This document shows, one piece after another, positions 17,456 to 25,899 of a stretch of DNA of 64,000 bases. The notes under the pieces were generated by a model that saw only the letters and a program-made list of their open reading frames with translations, ran no database searches and was not told where the DNA came from. The stretch comes from Planktothrix sp. FACHB-1365 (GTDB taxonomy: Bacteria > Cyanobacteriota > Cyanobacteriia > Cyanobacteriales > Microcoleaceae). The position numbers and the translations under genes are program-made. The stretch spans positions 186,001 through 250,000 of the forward strand of contig NZ_JACJSC010000002.1 in the NCBI RefSeq assembly GCF_014697575.1. The letters are read 5' to 3'. Within the stretch, counting starts at the first letter, position 1. Each line of letters starts with the position of its first letter.

Positions 17456-19183
17456 ATGGAAACCACAAACACCGTTAATCACAATGTCTATCAAGATGTG
17501 TCTTCTTCAACTTTAATTAATAATCGATTAGCCGAGCAGGAAGGTGCTTTTCCAACAAATAATACGACTAAAAAATATTCAGAACACCCGAATTTATTAG
17601 AATTACCCCATTATGGATTAGAAGAATTAGGACTCAGAAACCTAGGTCATGTTTATCGCAACTTACCCATTCCTACCTTAGTTGAACATTCCATTGCCCG
17701 GGCAGAAGGCATTCTCGCAGCCAATGGATCTCTATGTGTCAAAACCGGAAAATATACCGGACGTTCACCCCATGATAAATTCATTGTGGATGAACCCGAA
17801 AGCCGGGATGAAATTCACTGGAGCAAAATGAATGTTCCTATCCCTGAATTCAATTTTGATCGCCTGTTTCGTCGGGTGCGGTCTTATGTTCAAGGACGGG
17901 ATTTATACATTTTTGATGGTTATGTCGGCGCTGATCCTCATTATCAATATGGGGTACGAGTGATTACAGAACGGGCTTCTCAAAGTTTATTTGCCCAACA
18001 ATTGTTTATTCGTCCCACCACCGAACAACTTAAAACCCATCACCCTGATTTTACCGTAATTGCTGTTCCAGGGTTACACGCCGATCCTGAAGATGATGGC
18101 ATTAATAGTGAAGCGTTTATTGTGCTGAATCTATCCAAAAAAATGGTAATTATTGGCGGATCAAAATATGCTGGAGAAATCAAAAAATCCGTCTTCTCCC
18201 TGATGAACTACTTCATGACCAAAGCCGATGTGCTACCCATGCACTGTGCCGCCAATATGGATGCAGACGGACACACCGCCCTATTCTTTGGGTTATCAGG
18301 AACCGGAAAAACCACCCTCTCGGCTGACCCCCAACGCTATTTAATTGGAGATGATGAACATGGTTGGTCAGATCATGGAGTGTTTAACTTTGAAGGCGGT
18401 TGTTATGCCAAAACCATTAAACTGCGTCGGGAACAGGAACCCCAAATTTGGGACGCCATTCGGTTTGGGTCTTTAATGGAAAACGTGGTTTTAGACCATG
18501 ACACCCGTGTTCCTGATTATGATGATGGCAGCTTAACGGAAAATACCCGCGTTGCCTATCCCATTGAGTATATTCCCAATGCCGTGATTCCGGGGGTTGG
18601 TCGCCATCCCAAAACAATTATTTTCCTCACAGCAGATGCCTTTGGTGTGCTACCTCCCATTGCCAAACTGACAAAAGAACAGGCCATGTATCACTTCATG
18701 TCCGGTTATACCAGCAAAGTCGCCGGAACAGAACGGGGAATTAAAGACCCAGAAGCCACCTTTTCCGCCGGATTTGGCAAATGTTTCTTACCCTTGGCTG
18801 CGTCAGTCTATGCCAAATTATTAGGAAAACGATTAGAAGAACACCCTGAAACCAACGTCTATTTAGTCAATACCGGATGGTCAGGTGGCGCCTACGGAGT
18901 CGGACAACGGGTTCCGATCTCCTATACTCGTGCTATGGTGTCAGCGGCAGTCAATGGAACCTTAGATAACGCCAAGTTCTATCCCCATCCGATTTTCAAA
19001 GTGTTAGTACCCGAAAATATCCCAGGAATTCCTTCTGAAATTTTAGATCCGGTACAAACTTGGAAGAATCCCAAAGCCTATGAAAAACAAGCCAAACAAT
19101 TAGCTCAGTTGTTTGTGGACAACTTCAAGAAATTTGAAGGCGTTCCTGAAAGTGTTCTGGAAGCTCAACCCAATCTTAACTAA
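17456..19183 (+). CDS. pckA: Phosphoenolpyruvate carboxykinase (ATP)
   Basis: The enzyme interconverts oxaloacetate + ATP and phosphoenolpyruvate + CO2 + ADP. The product has 575 residues; the first about 50 are a poorly conserved extension before the core begins at HYGLEELGLRNLGHVYRN. The kinase loop FFGLSGTGKTTLSADP, the metal/ATP motif LIGDDEHGWSD, KTGKYTGRSPHDKFIVDEP and NTGWSGGAYG identify the ATP-type family. GGAG lies 12 bases before the ATG. It is divergent from icd across 612 bp, so both sides of the C4-acid branch point share one control region. An intrinsic terminator follows at 19243. Confidence 0.97.
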   Translation: METTNTVNHNVYQDVSSSTLINNRLAEQEGAFPTNNTTKKYSEHPNLLELPHYGLEELGLRNLGHVYRNLPIPTLVEHSIARAEGILAANGSLCVKTGKYTGRSPHDKFIVDEPESRDEIHWSKMNVPIPEFNFDRLFRRVRSYVQGRDLYIFDGYVGADPHYQYGVRVITERASQSLFAQQLFIRPTTEQLKTHHPDFTVIAVPGLHADPEDDGINSEAFIVLNLSKKMVIIGGSKYAGEIKKSVFSLMNYFMTKADVLPMHCAANMDADGHTALFFGLSGTGKTTLSADPQRYLIGDDEHGWSDHGVFNFEGGCYAKTIKLRREQEPQIWDAIRFGSLMENVVLDHDTRVPDYDDGSLTENTRVAYPIEYIPNAVIPGVGRHPKTIIFLTADAFGVLPPIAKLTKEQAMYHFMSGYTSKVAGTERGIKDPEATFSAGFGKCFLPLAASVYAKLLGKRLEEHPETNVYLVNTGWSGGAYGVGQRVPISYTRAMVSAAVNGTLDNAKFYPHPIFKVLVPENIPGIPSEILDPVQTWKNPKAYEKQAKQLAQLFVDNFKKFEGVPESVLEAQPNLN

Positions 19184-19242
19184 GTTAAGCCCTTGTTAGA
19201 GCTTTAACTTTACACGCCTAAATTAATCTTTGATCCAATTTT

Positions 19243-19275
19243 ACCCCCTGACTCTAAAAGTACAGGGGGTTTTTG
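19243..19275 (+). terminator. Intrinsic terminator of pckA
   Basis: ACCCCCTG (19243-19250) pairs perfectly with CAGGGGGT (19263-19270) and is followed by a T run. It lies 60 bp after the pckA stop. Confidence 0.85.
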
Positions 19276-19455
19276 TCGGTGGTGATTGCAGAACTTTGAG
19301 CATTTTTACAATTGTTTACACTCTTCAAATCCTAGTGTAACAATTGAAAGTAGAAAATATTCTGTATCAGGGTCAACAGTTTCCTGTTAAATCTTATTAT
19401 CAGTCGAAACTTAATTGTGAACCGAGTTAAATTCAATGTGTAATAGGAATAAAAA

Positions 19456-20676
19456 ATGAATTTAAAAACAAAAAAGATTCATTTAAAATGCAATTCTTGT
19501 TCTCAGAGTACCGCTTATCAAAAAGCATCCATTGTCTGTCCTCAATGTGGTGGAACCATTCTTCAAGCGGAATATGATCTCGAAGAGTTAGTTCATTCCC
19601 ACTGGAAAGACAAACTTTCCAGGCGTTACCCCAGTTTGTGGCGCTATCACGAACTTTTACCTTTATTTGATTTCAATCATATTGTCACAATGGGGGAAGG
19701 TTGGACACCCTTAATTCATGCCCAACGCTTCGGAAAGTTAATCGGTTTAGATTATCTTTATATTAAAGATGAACGTCAAAACCCCACAGGTTCCTTTAAA
19801 GATCGACAAGCTTCCGTGACAATTTCCGTGATGAAGGAACAGGGAATTAAAGAAATGGTTTTAGCTTCAACGGGGAATGTGGCTATTTCCTATTCAGCTT
19901 ATGCAGCGAGGGCGGGTATTAAACTTTGGGCCTTTCTGTCAGGTTTAACCCCCGATGAAAAAATCCGAGAAATTCGATTATATGGTGCAGAAACGGTCAA
20001 AGTCCCTGGAACCTATGATCAAACCAAACAAGTAGCTGCGGAATTTGCTCAAAATCAGGGGATTTTTTTAGATAGTGGCTTGAAAAGCTTTACCAGTGGG
20101 GAAAGTATGAAAACAATGGCCCTGGAGTTAGGAGAACAACTGCATGGACAAGCTCCAGACTGGTTTATTCAAGGAGTGAGTGGAGCGATGGGGCCCATTG
20201 GAGTCGTTAAAGGGTTTGAGGAAATGATGGCAGTGGGAATGGTCGATCAAGTGCCCCGTTTAGGAATGATTCAATCCTCCGGTTGTAATCCGATGATACA
20301 AGCTTTTGAAAAAGGTGAACGGGAAGCCATTCCCGTTACAGACCCAAAAACGGCGATCGCCACATTAGCAACGGGAAATCCGGGTTTTGCCTATAGTTGG
20401 CTTTATGATTTAATGCAGAAATATGGGGGAGCGATGGAACAGGCGACGGATGCTGAAGCGTATACCGTGACTCGACTGTTAGCTCAAACCGAAGGAATTT
20501 CTGTCGAACCTGCGACGGCTGTAGCGTTTGCAGGATTAATCAAACTGGCTCAACGGGGAATCATCCAACCTCAAGAACGAGTGGTGATTAATTGTTCGGG
20601 TCATACCTATCCCGTCGAAGAACAGATTTTAAGCGAGCAATTTGCACCAGAAGCGTCAACCCAGTTTAAGTGGTAA
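19456..20676 (+). CDS. thrC: Threonine synthase (zinc-ribbon, PLP-dependent)
   Basis: The protein has 406 residues. An N-terminal zinc ribbon (CNSCSQ...CPQCGG) precedes a fold-type II PLP domain with the lysine in NPTGSFKDRQ, the phosphate-binding and ASTGNVAISYSAYAARAG segments, and GVSGAMGPIG. This is the usual make-up of cyanobacterial threonine synthases, which convert O-phosphohomoserine to threonine; a related PLP enzyme with another substrate is possible because genomes often carry more than one such gene. It overlaps the convergent symporter gene by 11 bp at the 3' ends. Confidence 0.85.
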   Translation: MNLKTKKIHLKCNSCSQSTAYQKASIVCPQCGGTILQAEYDLEELVHSHWKDKLSRRYPSLWRYHELLPLFDFNHIVTMGEGWTPLIHAQRFGKLIGLDYLYIKDERQNPTGSFKDRQASVTISVMKEQGIKEMVLASTGNVAISYSAYAARAGIKLWAFLSGLTPDEKIREIRLYGAETVKVPGTYDQTKQVAAEFAQNQGIFLDSGLKSFTSGESMKTMALELGEQLHGQAPDWFIQGVSGAMGPIGVVKGFEEMMAVGMVDQVPRLGMIQSSGCNPMIQAFEKGEREAIPVTDPKTAIATLATGNPGFAYSWLYDLMQKYGGAMEQATDAEAYTVTRLLAQTEGISVEPATAVAFAGLIKLAQRGIIQPQERVVINCSGHTYPVEEQILSEQFAPEASTQFKW

Positions 20677-22006
20677 TCAAATCTTGTTGAGATTCTGATT
20701 CTAAGGGGAAAAACTTCGGATCTTGATCCGCAATTAAAGCCGTCGCTGCCATTCCCGTATGTACCGTACATAATGTCCGAAACGGATCCATAATCGGGTC
20801 AATGGCAATAAATAAAACTAAGGCGGCTTCTAAGGGTAATCCTAAAGGTCTAAGAACAACATTCAGGGTCGTTAAGGTCACAATTCCGGTCGCCCCTGAA
20901 CTGGCCATTCCAGCAAAAATCGAACCGACAATGATAATAGCTAACCCCGATACACCAATCGAAATTTGATACAGTTGGGCAACAAAAACACTCGCCAAGG
21001 TGAAATAAACCACTTGACCAAAACGACCGACCGTGACCCCCAAAGGAACAACTAAGTTTGTGGTTTGTAGAGAAAATTTTAAACCCTGACTCATAGTAGA
21101 AATCATTGAGGGTAAACACGCTAAAGCATTTGTAGTTGCTAAGGCTAAAATTGTGGGTTCTTGAGCCATAGAAAAGACATAACTTAATGGACATCGAGAT
21201 CGCACCCAAATCAAAATGGTACTCACGGCATAAATTAATAAATAAGTAAAAACAGCCACCGCAATAAAATTCACCATCGCAAATACAACGTTTAATCCGG
21301 TGTGAGCAATTTGTGCCGAAAGCAAACTATATAATCCAAATGGCAGCAGCAAGGTTAACCAACTAATCCATTTATTAAAGGTGCGATAAATAATTTCTAA
21401 ACCATCTAAAAAAGCCTGAGATGCTGGGGTGCTATCTTGAACCATTCCCAAAGAAATTCCAAAAATAATAGAGAAAAATAAAACCTTTAATGTATCCCCT
21501 TTACTCAGGGCATCAAAAATATTATCGGGAATCATACTGATCACAAAACTTCCTAATCCGGGTTGATTTTTTAAGGGAGGTAAAGGTTGATTTAAGGCCA
21601 CTTCTAAATCAATTCCTGATTTATTCACTAATATCCCTAGGTTTTGTAGGGTTGTTGTACTTAAACCCGTTCCCGGTTTTGTGATTCCAGCAACTAATAT
21701 CGCAATTACGGCAATGAATACCATTAACACCGGAAAGATAATAATAATGCGTTTGATGGATTTAGTCGCATTATTAGAAGCCATAAGTCGCCCAATACTC
21801 ATCGTAATTGCTGAAATTAAAATTGGCAAAACACACATTTTCAGCAAGCTTAAATACATCTGACCAATGGGTTCAAGTTGAAAAGCCAGGGACGGTTTTA
21901 ACAATCCTGTAGCAATAGAAAAAATAATGCTAATTAGCAGGAGCCAAGGATTTTTTAAAATATGAATAACCTGAGATCTCAAACTCTTTTTTTTTAATGG
22001 CTTCAT
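20666..22006 (-). CDS. Dicarboxylate/amino acid:cation symporter (DAACS)
   Basis: The product is a 446-residue polytopic membrane protein with GltP/SLC1 hallmarks: KMCVLPILISAI in the early helices, the serine-rich re-entrant loop counterpart TTNALACLPSM, SSGATGIVTLTTLNVVL and DPIMDPFRTLCTVHTG. AGGAGAG lies 7 bases before the ATG. The solute-binding gene 22046-23269 is 39 bp upstream on the same strand, so they are likely co-transcribed. The family carries glutamate, aspartate or C4-dicarboxylates with Na+ or H+; which of these cannot be read from sequence alone. Pairing with a binding protein is unusual for this family. Confidence 0.9.
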   Translation of the reverse strand: MKPLKKKSLRSQVIHILKNPWLLLISIIFSIATGLLKPSLAFQLEPIGQMYLSLLKMCVLPILISAITMSIGRLMASNNATKSIKRIIIIFPVLMVFIAVIAILVAGITKPGTGLSTTTLQNLGILVNKSGIDLEVALNQPLPPLKNQPGLGSFVISMIPDNIFDALSKGDTLKVLFFSIIFGISLGMVQDSTPASQAFLDGLEIIYRTFNKWISWLTLLLPFGLYSLLSAQIAHTGLNVVFAMVNFIAVAVFTYLLIYAVSTILIWVRSRCPLSYVFSMAQEPTILALATTNALACLPSMISTMSQGLKFSLQTTNLVVPLGVTVGRFGQVVYFTLASVFVAQLYQISIGVSGLAIIIVGSIFAGMASSGATGIVTLTTLNVVLRPLGLPLEAALVLFIAIDPIMDPFRTLCTVHTGMAATALIADQDPKFFPLESESQQDLITT

Positions 22007-22045
22007 GGGTAGACTCTCCTGTGTCCCATTATTAATTCCTTGAAT

Positions 22046-23269
22046 TTAGGATTCCTGCTTAAAAATATCTGGATATTTATTAATTAACTCTTCAACAGTA
22101 TAGTTTAAGTTATTCAGATCCAGATAAGTATTGACAAATGCTAGAAAATGGTTATAATCCCAAGGAATAACCATCGCCAGTGCATCCTTAGTATCCGTAA
22201 GAGCGACGGTTTGAATATCTAAAGCGGAATCAGGTTGAGCGAGTACAATTTTTTTCACTTCTAATTCATCTCGATAAGCAGCTAGGACTTCTCCTTTTTT
22301 CACCGCTTCTACAACGTCATCCCACGTTTCAAATTCAACCACTTGAGCCTGGGGAAATCGAGTTTTGGCAAAAAATAACGCATATTGAGTTCCCTGAATC
22401 ACGCCCAATTTTCCATCTAAATTTTGAATAACTTCTTCAGGGCGTTTATTTTGAGCTTTCTTCGCTAATTCTAAACGATTCACCAACAATCCTTGACGCA
22501 TACTGACATAAGGAGAAGAAAACAGGACTTTTTTAGCCCTTGCCATACTAATACTTAATTTCGAGATGCCAATATCGGCTTTGTGCTGATATACTAAATC
22601 TACAACTTCATTAAAAACTTTTGCTGACCGATCAAATTTAACTTTAACCCCTAATTCGGTGGCAATGGCTTGACCTAAATCAATATCTAATCCGGTTAAT
22701 TCACCCTGGGAATTCTCGCTAAAAAAGGGCGGGTTATCCGTTCCTAAAACCGCAACAATCAGTTCCCCTTGATCCAAAATTCCTTGAATATCGGGAGGAA
22801 GATTAGAGGCAGAATTTAGAGGCGTTGATACAGGAGTCCATGCAGTCAATAGCGCAGAATTATTGAGAGATTTTAAGGTGTCTTGACCTACAACCCCATC
22901 CGCCAATAATCCCATACTAATTTGGAAATTATAGACGGCTAATTCAGTTTTTTGATCGTAAATCCCATCAATTGGCCCTGTAAAATAACCGTTTTGCTTG
23001 AGTTGCTTTTGCAATTGTTTAACCGCAGTTCCGTAGCTTCCTAAACTGAGTTCTGGAGTTGATTCAGGGGGTTTTACAGGCGGATTGTTAGAAGATGAAG
23101 ACGGAACGGTTACTAACGGTGTTGTTTCCCGGTTTTTTACTGGAGCTTGATGAGTTTGAGAGAATGAAGTTAAGGATGGAAACAAAATCCCAATTCCTAC
23201 CACTATGATGAAGAAAACACTAAGGATTTTCCCGTTAAATCTTTTATGGAATCGAGCTTTCAATGGCAA
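22046..23269 (-). CDS. Peptidoglycan-binding / extracellular solute-binding (SBP family 3) fusion
   Basis: The protein has 407 residues. Residues about 14-38 form a membrane anchor or signal. Residues about 75-132 are a PG_binding_1 repeat (YGTAVKQLQKQLKQNGYFTGPIDG through GLLADGVVGQDTLKSL). Residues about 165-400 are an SBP_bac_3 domain (ELIVAVLGTDNPPF, GLDIDLGQAIATELGVKVKF, ADIGISKLSISMARAKKVLFS), the fold that binds polar amino acids in ABC systems. The start is a TTG directly behind a strong GGAGGGTGA ribosome site; no ATG is better placed. It lies upstream of a DAACS symporter and no ABC permease or ATPase is nearby. An amino-acid sensor or scavenger fixed to the wall is inferred. Confidence 0.85.
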   Translation of the reverse strand: MPLKARFHKRFNGKILSVFFIIVVGIGILFPSLTSFSQTHQAPVKNRETTPLVTVPSSSSNNPPVKPPESTPELSLGSYGTAVKQLQKQLKQNGYFTGPIDGIYDQKTELAVYNFQISMGLLADGVVGQDTLKSLNNSALLTAWTPVSTPLNSASNLPPDIQGILDQGELIVAVLGTDNPPFFSENSQGELTGLDIDLGQAIATELGVKVKFDRSAKVFNEVVDLVYQHKADIGISKLSISMARAKKVLFSSPYVSMRQGLLVNRLELAKKAQNKRPEEVIQNLDGKLGVIQGTQYALFFAKTRFPQAQVVEFETWDDVVEAVKKGEVLAAYRDELEVKKIVLAQPDSALDIQTVALTDTKDALAMVIPWDYNHFLAFVNTYLDLNNLNYTVEELINKYPDIFKQES

Positions 23270-23604
23270 TCACCCTCCTGGTATCGATATAGCACCCCTG
23301 AAACATCTCATTGTTAGTATAGAGGGATACCTATGAAGAAATTTCCCTAGGTTGAATCTGATGCCCCTAAACTATATCTTAACTTCTAAGGCTCTCCTAC
23401 TTGATCAGTATCGATTCATTAAACTTATTTTAAGGTAACAGACATTCATGAATTAGGTACTATATTTTACAGAGCCCCATCAACTCCTGCATCTATATTC
23501 AAACTCTTCCGTTAGAACACTGTAACTTGATCCATCCTCCCAGTCCAGCCAACATACTAAGAATGGAATTTTTTTAATCCACCCTATCCTATCGCCAGAT
23601 CACC
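23270..23604. other. 335-bp divergent intergenic region
   Basis: It separates the solute-binding gene (minus) from the cyclase gene (plus). No gene, NtcA box or strong hairpin is seen. A TATACTTT-poor, AT-rich stretch around 23420-23480 is the likeliest place for promoters, but I cannot fix one. Confidence 0.4.
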
Positions 23605-25629
23605 ATGAAAGGAATTCACAAAAATCAGGGAATCGAAACCAGCATCAGTTTAACAACTCTGCTTACAGGTTTTATTCTATTAATGATCAGTTTTACTACA
23701 GCAATTGTTTATTTTTCTTGGTACTTTACTTCTAAAAAAAATATCGATCAGATTGTAACTCAAATTAATGAGGAAATTGCCCTATCAACATCTAAAGAAT
23801 TTGCCGATTTATTTCAAGATGTATCCTATACACAAGATTTAATTGGGAGTACCATTACTCGGAATTTAATTGATATTAATGATCCGCAACAACGGGATAA
23901 ATTTTTTCTCAGTGTTTTGCAATCTAATCCCAATTTTAGTTTTGTTCAGTTTGCCTACCCTAATGGTAATTATGTTGGTGCACAACGTTTATCTGTAGGA
24001 AATGATCGTTCTAAACTTGATCCCCAAGAATTATTAAAACTTCATTTTCGCCAATGGTATCCCGATGAAAAATTAGCAGTAAAAACCACAGATATTTATC
24101 AATTAGTAGAAAACGCTCTCCAATTTATAGGAACAACTCAAATTGAAGAACCGAATTGGTATGCTCCTCATCGTCCTTGGTATCAAGATGCTCTAAAAAC
24201 ACCGGGTAAAGCCGCTTGGACAGTTTATGTTTATCGTTCCACCAATACACCAGGGATTGATTCTAATATCACCCTTTATCAAGAAGATGAATTGTTAGGA
24301 ATTATTGGTGTCGGTTTTGAACTGAAACAAATTTCTCAACGTTTAAAGGAACAACAAAAAGGACGACGAAATATTGATGTTTTTGTGATTAACTCTAAAG
24401 GAGAAATGATTGCTTCTACTGATCCCAATGAACATAATCCCATTCAAATTAAAGGTCAGGATCAACCTCAACTCAAGCTATTAAAATACTCTAAAAATCC
24501 TGCGTTTCAGCTTGCTGTCCAAACCTTAGAAAAACGGGGAATTGACTTAAAAAGGGTTAGATATCCTCAACAGTGGGGCTACGAAGATCCCCAAACCCAC
24601 CAATTTTATTATATATCATTGACTCCCATGAATAAATTAGATTGGTTGGTGGGAACAGTTATTCCTGAAGATAAATATATGGATCAAATTAAAAGAAACA
24701 ATAAAATTTTATTGGTGTTTATTAGCACATTAATTATTGGAACGACGGCGTTAGGAATTGTTGTGAGTGATCGATTTTTTGTTAAACCCATTAAACAGAT
24801 TCAGAAAATAACCCATCGCGTTGAAAATGGGGATTTAGAAGTGGCAAAACTGGAAATTCAAACCTGTCAAGAATTAGAAGTGTTAGCCCAGGCGATTAAT
24901 AAGATGATTGTGGGACTGCGAGAACGAGAACGAGAACGAGATATTTTCGGTCGTGTGGTTTCGCCAGAAGTGCGAGAAAAATTATTACAAGGTCAATTGG
25001 AATTAGGAGGAGAATTGTGTTGGGTATCCGTTTTATTTAGCGATATTCGCAATTTTTCTACCCTATCGGAAGAAATGAAACCGCAAGAAGTTGTAGCATT
25101 TCTCAATGAATATTTAACAGAAATGACTGACGCTATTCGCCCTTGGGGAGGATATGTTAATAATTTTATTGGGGATGCAATTGTGGTAATTTTCGGCGCC
25201 CCCTTATCCCCAGCCGAAACCGAATGGCGGTCAGTGGCGGCGGCATTAACTATGCGTGAACGTTTAGGAGAATTAAATCAACGGCGAATTCAACGGGGGG
25301 AAGTACCGATTCATGCGGGAATTGGGATTAGTAGCGGCGAGGTGGTTGCGGGACAAATTGGCTCCTTAGAACGGTTATTATATACGGTGATTGGTGATGC
25401 GGTGAATGTGGCGGCCCGTTTGGAAACCTTAACTAAAGAATATCCTGAATATAATATTTTAATTAATGAATCAACGGCTGCCGCCCTAGAAACTCATCAA
25501 GATATTATCTTGAAAAGTTTAGGGGAAGTCAAAGTTAAAGGTCGTAAACAACCTGTCGAAGTTTATGCAGTTTTAGAGTGGAAAACAGTAGAAATTCCTC
25601 CTTCCATTCCTACAGAAATCATGAATTGA
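23605..25629 (+). CDS. Membrane class III nucleotide cyclase with Cache sensor and HAMP
   Basis: The protein has 674 residues. A transmembrane helix lies at about 18-40, a periplasmic Cache-type sensor at 45-360 (WYAPHRPWYQDALKTPG is typical), a second helix at 370-390, HAMP at about 392-445 and a class III cyclase domain at 455-655. Both metal aspartates (LFSDIRNFSTL and FIGDAIVVIFG) and the transition-state pair in VIGDAVNVAARLE are present. The usual ATP-specifying Lys before the second Asp (KFIGD) is Asn here (NNFIGD), while Thr in LYTVIGD is kept, so product identity (cAMP or cGMP) is open. The last 58 bases of this gene are duplicated at 49955-50010. Confidence 0.9.
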   Translation: MKGIHKNQGIETSISLTTLLTGFILLMISFTTAIVYFSWYFTSKKNIDQIVTQINEEIALSTSKEFADLFQDVSYTQDLIGSTITRNLIDINDPQQRDKFFLSVLQSNPNFSFVQFAYPNGNYVGAQRLSVGNDRSKLDPQELLKLHFRQWYPDEKLAVKTTDIYQLVENALQFIGTTQIEEPNWYAPHRPWYQDALKTPGKAAWTVYVYRSTNTPGIDSNITLYQEDELLGIIGVGFELKQISQRLKEQQKGRRNIDVFVINSKGEMIASTDPNEHNPIQIKGQDQPQLKLLKYSKNPAFQLAVQTLEKRGIDLKRVRYPQQWGYEDPQTHQFYYISLTPMNKLDWLVGTVIPEDKYMDQIKRNNKILLVFISTLIIGTTALGIVVSDRFFVKPIKQIQKITHRVENGDLEVAKLEIQTCQELEVLAQAINKMIVGLRERERERDIFGRVVSPEVREKLLQGQLELGGELCWVSVLFSDIRNFSTLSEEMKPQEVVAFLNEYLTEMTDAIRPWGGYVNNFIGDAIVVIFGAPLSPAETEWRSVAAALTMRERLGELNQRRIQRGEVPIHAGIGISSGEVVAGQIGSLERLLYTVIGDAVNVAARLETLTKEYPEYNILINESTAAALETHQDIILKSLGEVKVKGRKQPVEVYAVLEWKTVEIPPSIPTEIMN

Positions 25630-25664
25630 CATGAAGAAAATTAAGGTACTCCAGTCTAAATCCC
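25572..25664. repeat. Mosaic of two segments duplicated from the 50-kb permease locus
   Basis: Bases 25572-25627 match 49955-50010 (54 of 56 identical). Bases 25624-25664 match 50483-50523 exactly (41 bases). The two matches overlap by AATT. The second segment is an internal piece of the permease gene. The remaining sequence to 25899 has no gene; an A/T-rich stretch before the kinase ATG may hold its promoter. Confidence 0.9.
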
Positions 25665-25899
25665 ACATTCCGCAAATGGGGGCTAAATTTTCAACTTTTT
25701 TTAAGAAATTTATATTTTATATTCCATTGGACTGTAAGGGGGGTTGAAATAATATGTTAAATAACAAATCAATTATTATGAATAACTAGCTAAATTATTC
25801 TCAAATTTAAAGATTATTCCAATTATAATAAAGCTATCCCAAATCGATTTAGGTTTATTTTATAGGTTGAAAAAACTGGTATAGTATTATGATTGCTTT

